A stretch of DNA of 23,195 nucleotides from assembly GCA_946478775.1 (NCBI GenBank), contig CAMLDR010000053.1:1-23195 (forward strand). The letters run 5' to 3'. This stretch comes from an uncultured Flavobacteriales bacterium (GTDB lineage Bacteria > Bacteroidota > Bacteroidia > Flavobacteriales > Crocinitomicaceae). The notes under the pieces are model-generated. The model saw only the letters and a list, made by a program, of their open reading frames with translations. It did no database searches and had not been told where the DNA came from. Of this stretch, positions 14,752-21,662 are shown one piece after another. Positions within the stretch are counted from its first letter, which is position 1. Every line of letters begins with the position of its first letter. The position numbers and the translations under genes are program-made.

Positions 14752-15249
14752 TTACAAATCGTAAGCTGCCTTTACTTCTTCATAATTGCTCAGATTCACA
14801 TCCGGGTGTGTAATCAATCCGGAACTTTTTATGTGGACTACTTTAAAATGAAGCGTATTCGTTCCGTTCCAGGGACTTGACACTCCATCGGCAGGATTAT
14901 AAGTAAGTACTTGTATTGCGCCTATACTCTCAGAATAAGGATAATCCACCAGCTTATATTGTACCCCATCATAAGTTACAGGGAGGGTAAGCTTAGAGCT
15001 CGATGAATTAACCATCAAATAACACAATACCGCATCATCGATGTCGTAATCCGTTATTCCCGTAAATGATTTAGCAATGTCACCGGCATTATACGTCAAA
15101 TATACATTATAACTTTTTGCTTCAGGACCCGCTTCGCCCGTTGCTCCTTTAGGCCCGGTTTCTGCTTTTTTACAAGAACTGAAACTTAGTCCGAATGACA
15201 GGGTAAGTCCTATTACCAATGTTGCGATTGTTTTGCCTGATTGTTTCAT
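14752..15249 (-). CDS. Collagen-like lipoprotein (copy with 4 GXY triplets)
   Basis: 165 aa. A lipoprotein signal ends at C26 (FSSC), followed by KKAETGPKGATGEAGPEA, i.e. four consecutive Gly-X-Y triplets. A beta-rich domain of about 120 residues follows (SYNVYLTYNAGDIAKSFTGITDYDIDDAVLCYLMV... to ... FKVVHIKSSGLI). The conserved end is HPDVNLSNYEEVKAAYDL. It is a clear paralogue of the next gene upstream (15301-15819): same signal, same ITDYDIDDA/VTNYEANDA motif, and a nearly identical last 30 residues. It is probably anchored in the outer membrane. The GXY run is too short for a stable triple helix by itself. It lies 51 nt downstream of its paralogue, probably in the same transcript. Confidence 0.85.
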   Translation of the reverse strand: MKQSGKTIATLVIGLTLSFGLSFSSCKKAETGPKGATGEAGPEAKSYNVYLTYNAGDIAKSFTGITDYDIDDAVLCYLMVNSSSSKLTLPVTYDGVQYKLVDYPYSESIGAIQVLTYNPADGVSSPWNGTNTLHFKVVHIKSSGLITHPDVNLSNYEEVKAAYDL

Positions 15250-15300
15250 ACTATCTGATATTTATGTCTTGACTACGGGATATGTACTTTTTCTGTTCTC

Positions 15301-15819
15301 TTATAAATTGTAAACTTCTTTCACTTCTTCATAATTGCTCAGATCCACATTAGGATGCTTGATCAAACCGGTGCTTTTAATGTGAACTATCTTGTAATTT
15401 ACTATCTGATCTGTGGACCATGGACTGGAATATGTTCCGGTAGCAAAGGTGCTGAAAGAAACTACTCCCGTACTCTCCAAATGCACGGTTAAATAATCAA
15501 TTCCATAAACCGTTGCTGAAATGGGAGTACAATAAGTTCCTCCCCCGGCTCCAACATAAACCAGGTAAACCAGAAGCGCATCGTTTGCTTCGTAATTAGT
15601 AACGCCGTAAAATTCCCTGAAGGTTTCCCCGGCACCATAAGTGCATTGTACATGATAGGTTTTTGCCTCCGGACCACTTTGGCCTGTTGCACCTGTAGCC
15701 CCCGTTAATCCTGTTGGTCCTGCAGGTCCTTTTTCCACTTTTTTACACGAATTGAACGTTAATCCGAAAGCTGCTACCATTACAGTGATAACCCTGATTT
15801 TTTTGATTGCCTGTTTCAT
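15301..15819 (-). CDS. Collagen-like lipoprotein (copy with 7 GXY triplets)
   Basis: 172 aa from MKQAIKKIRV. A lipoprotein signal ends at C25 (FNSC), followed by KKVEK and seven Gly-X-Y triplets (GPA GPT GLT GAT GAT GQS GPE). A globular domain homologous to the neighbouring copy follows, ending HPNVDLSNYEEVKEVYNL. The frame is open 53 codons further upstream into the end of the histidine kinase gene, but that extension destroys the lipoprotein signal, so 15819 is used. A possible -10 (CATCTTTG, one mismatch) is at 15841-15848 on the minus strand. The gene follows the histidine kinase stop by 74 nt, so it may be regulated with or by that two-component pair. Confidence 0.85.
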   Translation of the reverse strand: MKQAIKKIRVITVMVAAFGLTFNSCKKVEKGPAGPTGLTGATGATGQSGPEAKTYHVQCTYGAGETFREFYGVTNYEANDALLVYLVYVGAGGGTYCTPISATVYGIDYLTVHLESTGVVSFSTFATGTYSSPWSTDQIVNYKIVHIKSTGLIKHPNVDLSNYEEVKEVYNL

Positions 15820-15893
15820 ACTACCTGGAGATTTATGAAACAAAGATGAGCCCCTTAGAGGAATTAAAGGACTATGAATCGCCAAACTACCTT

Positions 15894-17918
15894 TTAAATC
15901 GACGAATGAACTGATTGATCGAAAATCAAAAAGATCGTTGTTCCGGAATCCTGCACGGTATTGACTTCCACTTTGCAATGGATGGCCTGCGCTAAATCAC
16001 GGATCAGATGCAATCCCAGGCCCGTTTTAATGCCAACTACTTCCGAAGCATCGTACAAGGCTTTAAATTGACTTTTTGAAGCACCTGGACCGTTGTCTTC
16101 AATCTTTAAAACGGTTGTGTTTTCTGTTTCTTCCACGGACCAGTAAATAGCGGGTTTCTCCACTTTCTCCAAAGCCTTGACAGCGTTTGAAGTCAGGTTT
16201 CGTAAAATGGTGAGGAGGTAATTGCTATCCGTAAATAGCACTGCATCCGTTGTTTTATCTACCACCAACTCCACCTTTGAGCCTGAAGCAAAGTAAACTT
16301 CCAGTTCAGTAAATAAGTCGCGAACCTTGAGTTTCTCAATCGATGGTTTAAACTGCTGCATTTGTCCTTTACTCCACAACAGCATATCTTCCATTGACCG
16401 CAATAGATTTTCAACACCTTCCATAGTTTTGTGTTCCAGGCGCTTTTTGGTGGCTTCATCCATTAATTCCGGGCTATCTTTTTGAAGCTGCAGGAAGTGG
16501 ATCAGGTTGGCAACCGGACTTCGCAGATCGTGATTGATAATGCTGAAAAAACGCGTTTTATTTGCATTTGCCTGCTGCAATTTTAAATTCAATTCGGACA
16601 AGTCTTGATTTGCACGTTTTCGATGGTTATTTTGAACATAAAACAAGCCGATGATGATTAGCAAAAACAAGGATCCAATGGCATAAAACCAGCGTTCTCT
16701 TTCCTGCGCATTTAGTGCAACTTTGTTTAATTCAATTTGCTTGTCACGCAGTGTAATTGTGCGTTGATCCTCCAGATTTTGGATTGACTGTTTGTTTTTT
16801 AAATTATAAACCGAATCTTTATAAACTGCTGAAACTAGCTGCATTTCAAAGCTTTTTTCAAACTGCTTTACCAGGGAAAAGTACTCTGCCAGAAATCTGT
16901 AATCATTTGTCAGTTCTTCCTGATTTCGCGTCTTTAAGTGAATCTTGAGTGCTTGATCCAAATAAGCATAAGCCTGTTCGAAATTTTGTTTTTGGTTCGT
17001 TGCTTTGCCCTTTTTCAAATAGGAAACCCCCAAATTTTGATAGATGGAAGCAACTAATTCCTGGTCACCGGAATTTTCGGCCACCGGAAGGGCTTTCAAT
17101 GAACAGGCAATGCTCAAATTGTATTTTTTTAACCCAAGATAAGCTTTCCCTTTCCAATTTTGGATAAATGCAACCGAAACAGAATCTCCGGCTTGCAACA
17201 GTTCTCTTTCAGCAAAGCGATACGAAAAAATAGCCCGTTGGAAGTGCATTTGCTTCTCGTAAACAGTTCCCTTAAGTGCCACATTCATAGCATAGTCTGC
17301 ACGATGGTCCGAAAATTTTTTAAACAGGTCGATTGCTTTATCATAGTTTTTAAGAGCCGCTTCGTTCTCGTCCATGAAATTGAAAACATTTCCAATATTC
17401 TGATAAGCATTTGCCTGATAGATTTGACTCTTGCCATCGTCAAACTTTTCAAACAAACTCAAGGCTTTGAAGAAAGAATCCAGGGCATCGGGAAATTTAC
17501 CCTGATTCCCGTAAATGGTTCCTTGATTCAAGTAAACCAAGCCTAAGGACTTTTGATCATTGAGTGCTTCGAAATAGCTTATTGCAATAGCATAATACTT
17601 CAAACTTTGATTGTAATCTCCCGTCATTGAAGTGTTTTTAGCCATGTAGAGATATGCAAAAGCCTTTCCTTTCGGAAAGTTAATTGCCTGCGCCAATTTC
17701 AATGCCTGTTTGGCATAGTGAATTCCCTTTTCTGAATTATGAAGATAATACAGATTTGAGATTTCATTCAGGAGCATACAACGCCGGGAATCATCGCTTG
17801 CAGTTTTTAGAATTGCCTGCAGGGAATCTATTTTTTGCTGATGTGTTTGTTCTGCCAGTGCCACATTACTTAACAATAGCGAAGTCATCCAAATTAGTTG
17901 CCATAAAAACTTGGTCAT
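15894..17918 (-). CDS. TPR-sensor histidine kinase
   Basis: 674 aa. A signal peptide (about 1-22) is followed by periplasmic TPR repeats (about 45-350, with motifs such as YLNQGTIYGNQGKFPDALDSFFKAL and YQNIGNVFNFMDENEAALKNYDKAI). A coiled-coil stretch (375-408), one transmembrane segment (410-428) and a second short coil (430-455) follow. The HisKA domain contains INHDLRSP with phospho-acceptor H463. The HATPase domain has N box LRNLTSNAVKAL, G1 EDNGPG and G2 GLGLHLIRDLA. The TPR part probably senses a protein or peptide ligand in the periplasm. The start codon lies 2 nt after the response-regulator stop, so the pair is cotranscribed and probably translationally coupled. The HisKA-type core paired with a LytTR regulator (rather than the PF06580 kinase type) is noteworthy. 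Confidence 0.93.
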   Translation of the reverse strand: MTKFLWQLIWMTSLLLSNVALAEQTHQQKIDSLQAILKTASDDSRRCMLLNEISNLYYLHNSEKGIHYAKQALKLAQAINFPKGKAFAYLYMAKNTSMTGDYNQSLKYYAIAISYFEALNDQKSLGLVYLNQGTIYGNQGKFPDALDSFFKALSLFEKFDDGKSQIYQANAYQNIGNVFNFMDENEAALKNYDKAIDLFKKFSDHRADYAMNVALKGTVYEKQMHFQRAIFSYRFAERELLQAGDSVSVAFIQNWKGKAYLGLKKYNLSIACSLKALPVAENSGDQELVASIYQNLGVSYLKKGKATNQKQNFEQAYAYLDQALKIHLKTRNQEELTNDYRFLAEYFSLVKQFEKSFEMQLVSAVYKDSVYNLKNKQSIQNLEDQRTITLRDKQIELNKVALNAQERERWFYAIGSLFLLIIIGLFYVQNNHRKRANQDLSELNLKLQQANANKTRFFSIINHDLRSPVANLIHFLQLQKDSPELMDEATKKRLEHKTMEGVENLLRSMEDMLLWSKGQMQQFKPSIEKLKVRDLFTELEVYFASGSKVELVVDKTTDAVLFTDSNYLLTILRNLTSNAVKALEKVEKPAIYWSVEETENTTVLKIEDNGPGASKSQFKALYDASEVVGIKTGLGLHLIRDLAQAIHCKVEVNTVQDSGTTIFLIFDQSVHSSI

Positions 17919-17920
17919 AG

Positions 17921-18622
17921 TCAGAACAAGGATTGAATGTTTTCTTTATAGCTTCTGCCAACAGGAATTTTCTTTCGGTTGAATAGCATCAATTCATTCA
18001 TACCAATTTGTTCAATTGCCTGTTTTTGAACCGCAAAACTTCTATGAACCCGCACAAAGGACTGAAATGCCGTTTCTTTCAACAAATTACCCAAAGAACC
18101 AAGTACACAATGTCGTTTGTCAGTAGTAAAAATGAGCGTGTAATCCTTCATTGCCTGGAGGTAATAGATGGAGTGCAATTTGATTTTGGTTTGAGTATGG
18201 CCTTCTTTCACAACAATCGTGTCTCCCCCCAAACTCGATTCAAAAAGGTGCGCTTTTTCTCGAACCTCCAGGTAATCGTGGATGCGTTCGATTGTCACCC
18301 TGAATCGATCCGCTTTTAGCGGTTTGACCAAAAAATCAAGAGCCTCCACTTCAAAACTTTCCACTGCATGTTCCGGATAAGAAGTAATGAATACACAAAT
18401 GGCCGATTGAGAGATTCGCTTACGTAGCTCAATTCCGCTCATTTCGGGCATATCGATATCCAGGAACAGGAGATCAACCGGGTTTACTTCCAAAAATGCA
18501 AGCGCCTCCACAGGGGAACTGAAAACTTCAAGCACATGGATTTCCGGATAATTTCTCAGGCAGGAAAGCACCATCAATCGATCCAGTTCATCGTCATCCA
18601 CAACCACACAATTCAATCTCAT
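17921..18622 (-). CDS. LytTR-family response regulator
   Basis: 233 aa from the ATG. The receiver domain (1-120) has acidic pocket DDDE at 9-12, phospho-acceptor D55 in LFLDIDMP, and K100 in FLVKPL. A linker follows, then a LytTR DNA-binding domain (about 135-233) with DTIVVKEGHTQTKIKLHSIYYLQAMKDYTLIFTTD, and later FVRVHRSFAVQ and KIPVGRSYKENI, the classic LytTR signature. It probably activates transcription from paired direct repeats. The GTG at 18625 could add one residue, but the ATG is preferred. A full -10 lies 17 nt upstream. The kinase gene follows with a 2-nt gap. Direct repeats at 18711-18731, in front of the divergent lipoprotein gene, are a candidate target. Confidence 0.94.
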   Translation of the reverse strand: MRLNCVVVDDDELDRLMVLSCLRNYPEIHVLEVFSSPVEALAFLEVNPVDLLFLDIDMPEMSGIELRKRISQSAICVFITSYPEHAVESFEVEALDFLVKPLKADRFRVTIERIHDYLEVREKAHLFESSLGGDTIVVKEGHTQTKIKLHSIYYLQAMKDYTLIFTTDKRHCVLGSLGNLLKETAFQSFVRVHRSFAVQKQAIEQIGMNELMLFNRKKIPVGRSYKENIQSLF

Positions 18623-18639
18623 CACGAAGCCGTTTTAAT

Positions 18640-18647
18640 CAAATTTA
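18640..18647 (-). promoter_or_regulatory. Promoter -10 of the LytTR/kinase operon
   Basis: The minus strand reads TAAATTTG, a full TAnnTTTG match, 17 nt before the ATG at 18622. It gives a leader of roughly 11 nt. Confidence 0.65.
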
Positions 18648-18710
18648 ATTGAAAATCAGCAGATATCCTGTTGTTCGTCGATTAATCCTGCTATTTATCT
18701 ATTCGCCGTT

Positions 18711-18731
18711 GTGAAGCGCCGGGTGAAGCGC
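18711..18731 (+). repeat. Two 9-bp direct repeats (GTGAAGCGC), possible regulator site
   Basis: GTGAAGCGC occurs at 18711-18719 and again at 18723-18731, 12 bp apart start to start. It lies in the 147-bp divergent region between the LytTR regulator and a lipoprotein gene. The exact 9-base repetition one helical turn apart suggests a dimeric or tandem protein-binding site. It does not obviously match the published LytTR consensus, so the link is speculative. Confidence 0.45.
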
Positions 18732-18769
18732 GACTTTTGAATAGTAGTAGTAATCAAATAGTTTAAATT

Positions 18770-19318
18770 ATGAAATTCCTTGTTTTTATAGCGCTTTCCG
18801 CTACCCTGATGATGTCTTGCAAAAAAGACGAAAAGAAACCCGGTTCTCCAACTCCTCCTCCTGTTGCAGAAGAAGGGCAAGCTGATATTACTTTAACCAT
18901 GCCAGCCGGAGAAGTCTACCAATTAAACGGACCATGCGGATGGGCATCAGCAGCAGGGACAAACTATATCGGGGCAAACCATGCTTCAAACAACCTGAAA
19001 ACGTTCTCCTCGTACTTCAATATTTCTGAATTGCCTGCTCAAACCACAAGCTATACCTTGGTCGAGGATGGAACAGACACGGACCCTACGCACATCACGA
19101 TGAACATTACCGAAATAAACGGTGATACGCTGACTGCATGGCATTCTAAAACAACCTCAGGTACTTTAACGCTGGTTGTAAACGGAAATGTAGTTACCGC
19201 AAATCTTGCCGGAATCACGCTTTACCCGGAAACTAATCCTGGTTTTTTTACCAGCGGAAATGTGGGAGCATTTTCCAATAACGGCGCTTTGTCGGGAACA
19301 TTGACTTTTTACAAATAA
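18770..19318 (+). CDS. Lipoprotein of unknown function
   Basis: 182 aa. A lipoprotein signal ends at C17 (LMMSC), followed by KKDEKKPGSPTPPPVAEEG, a charged and proline-rich tether. The mature domain (about 35-182) is rich in Thr, Ser, Asn and Gly with alternating strands (ADITLTMPAGEVYQLNGPCGW, SYTLVEDGTDTDPTHITMNITEI, GTLTLVVNGNVVTANLAGITLYPE, GAFSNNGALSGTLTFYK), which suggests a beta-sandwich on the cell surface or periplasmic face. I recognise no family. The gene is divergent from the LytTR/kinase operon, with direct repeats in between that hint at control by that system. A downstream repeat island separates it from the convergent metF operon. Confidence 0.82.
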   Translation: MKFLVFIALSATLMMSCKKDEKKPGSPTPPPVAEEGQADITLTMPAGEVYQLNGPCGWASAAGTNYIGANHASNNLKTFSSYFNISELPAQTTSYTLVEDGTDTDPTHITMNITEINGDTLTAWHSKTTSGTLTLVVNGNVVTANLAGITLYPETNPGFFTSGNVGAFSNNGALSGTLTFYK

Positions 19319-19323
19319 GAGAA

Positions 19324-19429
19324 AACGAAGTTTTCGATTCGAACAAGCGTTAGTGCAGTTCCAACGAAGTTTTCGATTCGAACAAGCGTTAGTGCAGTTC
19401 CAACGAAGTTTTCGATTCGAACAAGCGTT
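19324..19429. repeat. 39-bp tandem repeat, 2.7 identical copies
   Basis: The unit starts AACGAAGTTTTCGATTCGAA and ends AGCGTTAGTGCAGTTCC. Copies lie at 19324-19362 and 19363-19401 (identical), with a 28-bp partial copy at 19402-19429. Each has a TTCGA-T-TCGAA dyad. A diverged piece of the unit (AAGCGTTAGTGCGGTTC) returns at 19553-19569 beyond the hairpin. There are no unique spacers, so it is not a CRISPR array. It begins 5 bp after the lipoprotein stop. Confidence 0.88.
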
Positions 19430-19441
19430 GCGCCTTCGCTG

Positions 19442-19535
19442 ATCGCATGCCGCCTTAGCTCTTCACCTTTGCGTAACCGCTTGCGCCTCTGCTAAAGCTT
19501 CAGCGGCACGCAGACGGTAGAGCAAGGTTAGCGAT
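19442..19535. repeat. 94-nt imperfect inverted repeat (long hairpin)
   Basis: Paired blocks in order from the outside are ATCGC/GCGAT, CCTT/AAGG, GCTCT/AGAGC, ACC/GGT, TGCGT/ACGCA and CCGCT/AGCGG. That makes 27 pairs broken by small bulges, around a 20-nt loop containing TGCTAAAGCTTC. The region is visibly richer in G and C than its surroundings and lies between convergent genes. It may be part of a dispersed repeat family together with the adjacent tandem units. No T-run follows, so it is not an ordinary terminator. Confidence 0.7.
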
Positions 19536-19617
19536 GGCACAAGCTACTGCGTAAGCGTTAGTGCGGTTCTATTTACAGCCCTGACTCTTGTTTCTAAAAT
19601 CTTTGACTCTTTTAAAA

Positions 19618-20163
19618 TTACTGCCAGTCTTTAGAAACTTTCTTAGCCAATTTTTTACGCAGTTTGCGCAATACTTTATCCCTTGAATTAATCCCCCCGA
19701 TTTTCAATAAATCCGTATAAACCAATTTGCCGTCTCTGTAAAAATGAAATTCGAACGTAACTGAAACAATATCCTCTTTGTAAATCGGAAATAAATTATC
19801 TGCTGCCAGATCTTCTGCTAAAGTCATGTTTCCTGTTGATGGTCTGAAACGGTTATCAAAACCACGCACTGAAACCAGCATAAGCGTATTGATTCCTTTT
19901 TCTTTCAATAATTGTGTCAGGGAATCTGTCAATAAAACCTGTGGGTCTCCACCTGCTTTCAGTACATTCAATGAAACGGTGTTTTTAACCTTGGATCTTG
20001 AAAGCACATCCGACACGGCAATTTCCAATGAAAACTGATCCGCTTCCTTGTCCAAATGACTAACGATTAACGCATTGGTCAATTTCAAAGGCGGAAATTT
20101 TGCCTGAGCGAAGCCAAACAGACAGCTACTTAAGAACAGCAAACTTAAAAGTGATTTTTTCAT
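19618..20163 (-). CDS. Small secreted protein of unknown function
   Basis: 181 aa. A signal peptide (MKKSLLSLLFLSSCLFGFAQ) precedes a mature domain with alternating strands and helices (KLTNALIVSHLDKEADQFSLEIAVSDVLS, VSLNVLKAGGDPQVLLTDSLTQLLKEKGINTLMLVSVRGFDNRF, IVSVTFEFHFYRDGKLVYTDLLKIGG). A very basic tail follows (KVLRKLRKKLAKKVSKDWQ). The alpha/beta pattern with a stress on LLKEKGINTLMLVSVRG recalls small Bacteroidota periplasmic proteins of the TolB-N/DUF4136 style, but I cannot name it. The ATG lies 2 nt after the metF stop, so the two genes are cotranscribed, although no link to folate metabolism is evident. A cysteine at position 14 lies within the signal, so a lipoprotein is less likely. 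Confidence 0.82.
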   Translation of the reverse strand: MKKSLLSLLFLSSCLFGFAQAKFPPLKLTNALIVSHLDKEADQFSLEIAVSDVLSRSKVKNTVSLNVLKAGGDPQVLLTDSLTQLLKEKGINTLMLVSVRGFDNRFRPSTGNMTLAEDLAADNLFPIYKEDIVSVTFEFHFYRDGKLVYTDLLKIGGINSRDKVLRKLRKKLAKKVSKDWQ

Positions 20164-20165
20164 AG

Positions 20166-21116
20166 TTAGAATATTTTCTCTGCTATCGTCTTAACGCTTT
20201 CAGAGGTCGACATAGTATAATAATGGATTACCGGTACCTTCGCTTTCTTCAATTCTTGTGATTGATGGATTCCCCATGCAACACCTACTTCAAAAACTTC
20301 TTTGTTGCTTTTACACTTAATCAAATCCTTGCTCAATTCTTCCGGAAGATCGATGTGGAAAACCTTCGGCAGGAAAGAAATATGATTTAAAGTTGTAATC
20401 GGTTTAATTCCCGGAATGATCGGAACAGTAATGCCCATAGCGCGGCAAGCATCCACGAACTCAAAGTATTTTTGATTGTTGAAGAACATTTGCGTCACGA
20501 TGTATTCGGCGCCTGCATCTACTTTTGCTTTCAGGTAATGCAAGTCTGTACTCAGGTTCATTGCTTCGAAATGCTTTTCCGGGTAACCTGCTGCACCTAT
20601 GCAGAAATTTGTAGGAGCCAATTGAATGTCATCCACCAGGTAATTTCCTTTATTCATTTCAGAAATCTGGTCGATCAGCTCCACGGCATATTTATGTCCT
20701 TCCGGATGCGGTTTAAAAGTAGATTCTGTTTTAATAGAGTCACCACGAAGCGCCAATACATTGTCAATTCCCAGGAACTGCAAATCGATCAAAGCATTTT
20801 CAGTTTCCTCGCGGGAAAATCCTCCACAAATCAAATGTGGAACTGCATCGATATCGTATTTATTCATGATTGCAGCACAGATTCCAACCGTTCCTGGCCG
20901 TTTTCGGATTGCAATCTTTTCGAGCAACCCTTTTTCGCGTTCTTTGTAGATGAATTCTTCGCGATGATAAGTTACATTAATGTATTTCGGTTTGAATTCC
21001 ATTAAGGGGTCAATACCGTCGTAAATGGATTGAATATTCGCTCCTTTTAACGGAGGGAGAATTTCAAATGAAAATAGCGTGTCTTTCGCTGCGTTTAAAT
21101 GATCGATAACTTTCAT
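20166..21116 (-). CDS. metF: 5,10-methylenetetrahydrofolate reductase
   Basis: 316 aa single-domain bacterial MTHFR. It reduces methylene-THF to methyl-THF with FAD, supplying the methyl group for methionine synthase. Visible features are the N-terminal FSFEILPP with catalytic E18, YINVTYHRE, HLICGGFSREETENALIDLQFLGIDNVLALRGDS (the FAD-binding loop with the conserved Asp), IGAAGYPEKH, AGAEYIVTQMFF (the Q-M-F-F motif) and IPIIPGIKPI. There is no C-terminal regulatory domain. It has its own -10 element and a leader of only about 26 nt, too short for a SAM riboswitch. The following secreted-protein gene starts 2 nt after its stop. Confidence 0.97.
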   Translation of the reverse strand: MKVIDHLNAAKDTLFSFEILPPLKGANIQSIYDGIDPLMEFKPKYINVTYHREEFIYKEREKGLLEKIAIRKRPGTVGICAAIMNKYDIDAVPHLICGGFSREETENALIDLQFLGIDNVLALRGDSIKTESTFKPHPEGHKYAVELIDQISEMNKGNYLVDDIQLAPTNFCIGAAGYPEKHFEAMNLSTDLHYLKAKVDAGAEYIVTQMFFNNQKYFEFVDACRAMGITVPIIPGIKPITTLNHISFLPKVFHIDLPEELSKDLIKCKSNKEVFEVGVAWGIHQSQELKKAKVPVIHYYTMSTSESVKTIAEKIF

Positions 21117-21148
21117 GCCTTCAGAGAGGAAATATTATAATTCGACGT

Positions 21149-21156
21149 CAAAGATA
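21149..21156 (-). promoter_or_regulatory. metF promoter -10 element
   Basis: The minus strand reads TATCTTTG, a full TAnnTTTG match, 32 nt before the metF ATG. It faces away from the small-RNA promoter at 21256-21263, which carries the same octamer. Confidence 0.7.
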
Positions 21157-21255
21157 CACGAAATCTTATCTTAAGTGCCTATTTCACTAAATTTCCCGAT
21201 TTGCAAATAATGTTAAAAAGGCCCGGATTATGAAACAAAATCGAAATGTGTCCGT

Positions 21256-21263
21256 TATCTTTG
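21256..21263 (+). promoter_or_regulatory. Promoter -10 of the first small-RNA-like unit
   Basis: TATCTTTG is a full TAnnTTTG match with no gene starting downstream. Transcription would begin near 21270 and run into the hairpin terminator at 21359-21396. Confidence 0.6.
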
Positions 21264-21269
21264 TATACG

Positions 21270-21396
21270 CTAACATCAGAAGCAGATAAAATACTTTGGT
21301 ACGCTATTTGTTATGAGGTTAGAGGTTAGTTTTCATAAGTAGTAGTAGTTTAGGTTGGAACAAGAGAGGAGCGCCTGCTTCTCTCTTGTTGTTTTT
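21270..21396 (+). ncRNA. Candidate small RNA, unit 1
   Basis: A transcript of about 127 nt is predicted from a full -10 element to a strong terminator. No credible coding frame lies inside; the only ATG-led one is MRLEVSFHK followed by three TAG stops. It contains ATAAGTAGTAGTAGTT at 21335-21350, shared with the second unit about 330 bp downstream, in both cases ahead of a terminator stem with AAGAGAG/CTCTCTT. Bacteroidota sRNA families such as Flavo-1 are worth testing, but I cannot assign one from memory. The start point is inferred. Confidence 0.55.
21359..21396 (+). terminator. Strong rho-independent terminator of unit 1
   Basis: AACAAGAGAG/CTCTCTTGTT gives 10 perfect pairs, extended by GAGC/GCTT (one G-U) to 14 pairs around a GCCT loop. 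G and five T follow. The upstream strand has no protein gene to serve, which argues for a small RNA. Confidence 0.92.
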
Positions 21397-21662
21397 AGGA
21401 ACTTCTTCTCAGAAGGATAAACAGCTCCACCACTGTGACAGAATGCTGTCTTTACCCACTTATTGTTCCAATCACACTTTTTTTAAAAATGAGCCCAGAA
21501 ATAGTGCTCCGAAAGTTTGGATCTGCCCAAATTACAGATTGTCAAAGTCTTATCGTTCGGATGCCTTAACCCTTCCATATTATTCTCCCTACAAGATTAG
21601 TTAAAAGACGTTAATTACGTCCTTTCCATGTACCAAAAGCAAAAACACTGCGTTAGTAGAAT
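21397..21662. other. 266-bp stretch with no convincing gene
   Basis: No coding frame is believable. A TTG-led frame of 72 codons starts inside the preceding terminator hairpin and has no family-like or start features. Small hairpins are visible: CTTCT/AGAAG near 21402, GACAG/CTGTC at 21437-21450, and GACGT/ACGTC at 21607-21621. No full TAnnTTTG element was found ahead of the second RNA unit, so its promoter is unresolved. Confidence 0.6.

Noticed and set aside
15820..15978. 53-codon extension of the second collagen-like lipoprotein
   Set aside because: It overlaps the kinase gene end and would bury the lipoprotein signal.
19324..19429. CRISPR array
   Set aside because: The 39-bp units are strictly tandem with no spacers, and no cas gene is present.
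19442..19570. Integron attC site
   Set aside because: It folds as a long imperfect hairpin, but no GTTRRRY/RYYYAAC core pair was found and no integrase or cassette gene is nearby.
21117..21148. SAM riboswitch ahead of metF
   Set aside because: The predicted metF leader is only about 26 nt, too short for any known SAM aptamer.
21386..21604. 72-codon reading frame
   Set aside because: It starts at a TTG inside a terminator hairpin and shows no protein-like features.
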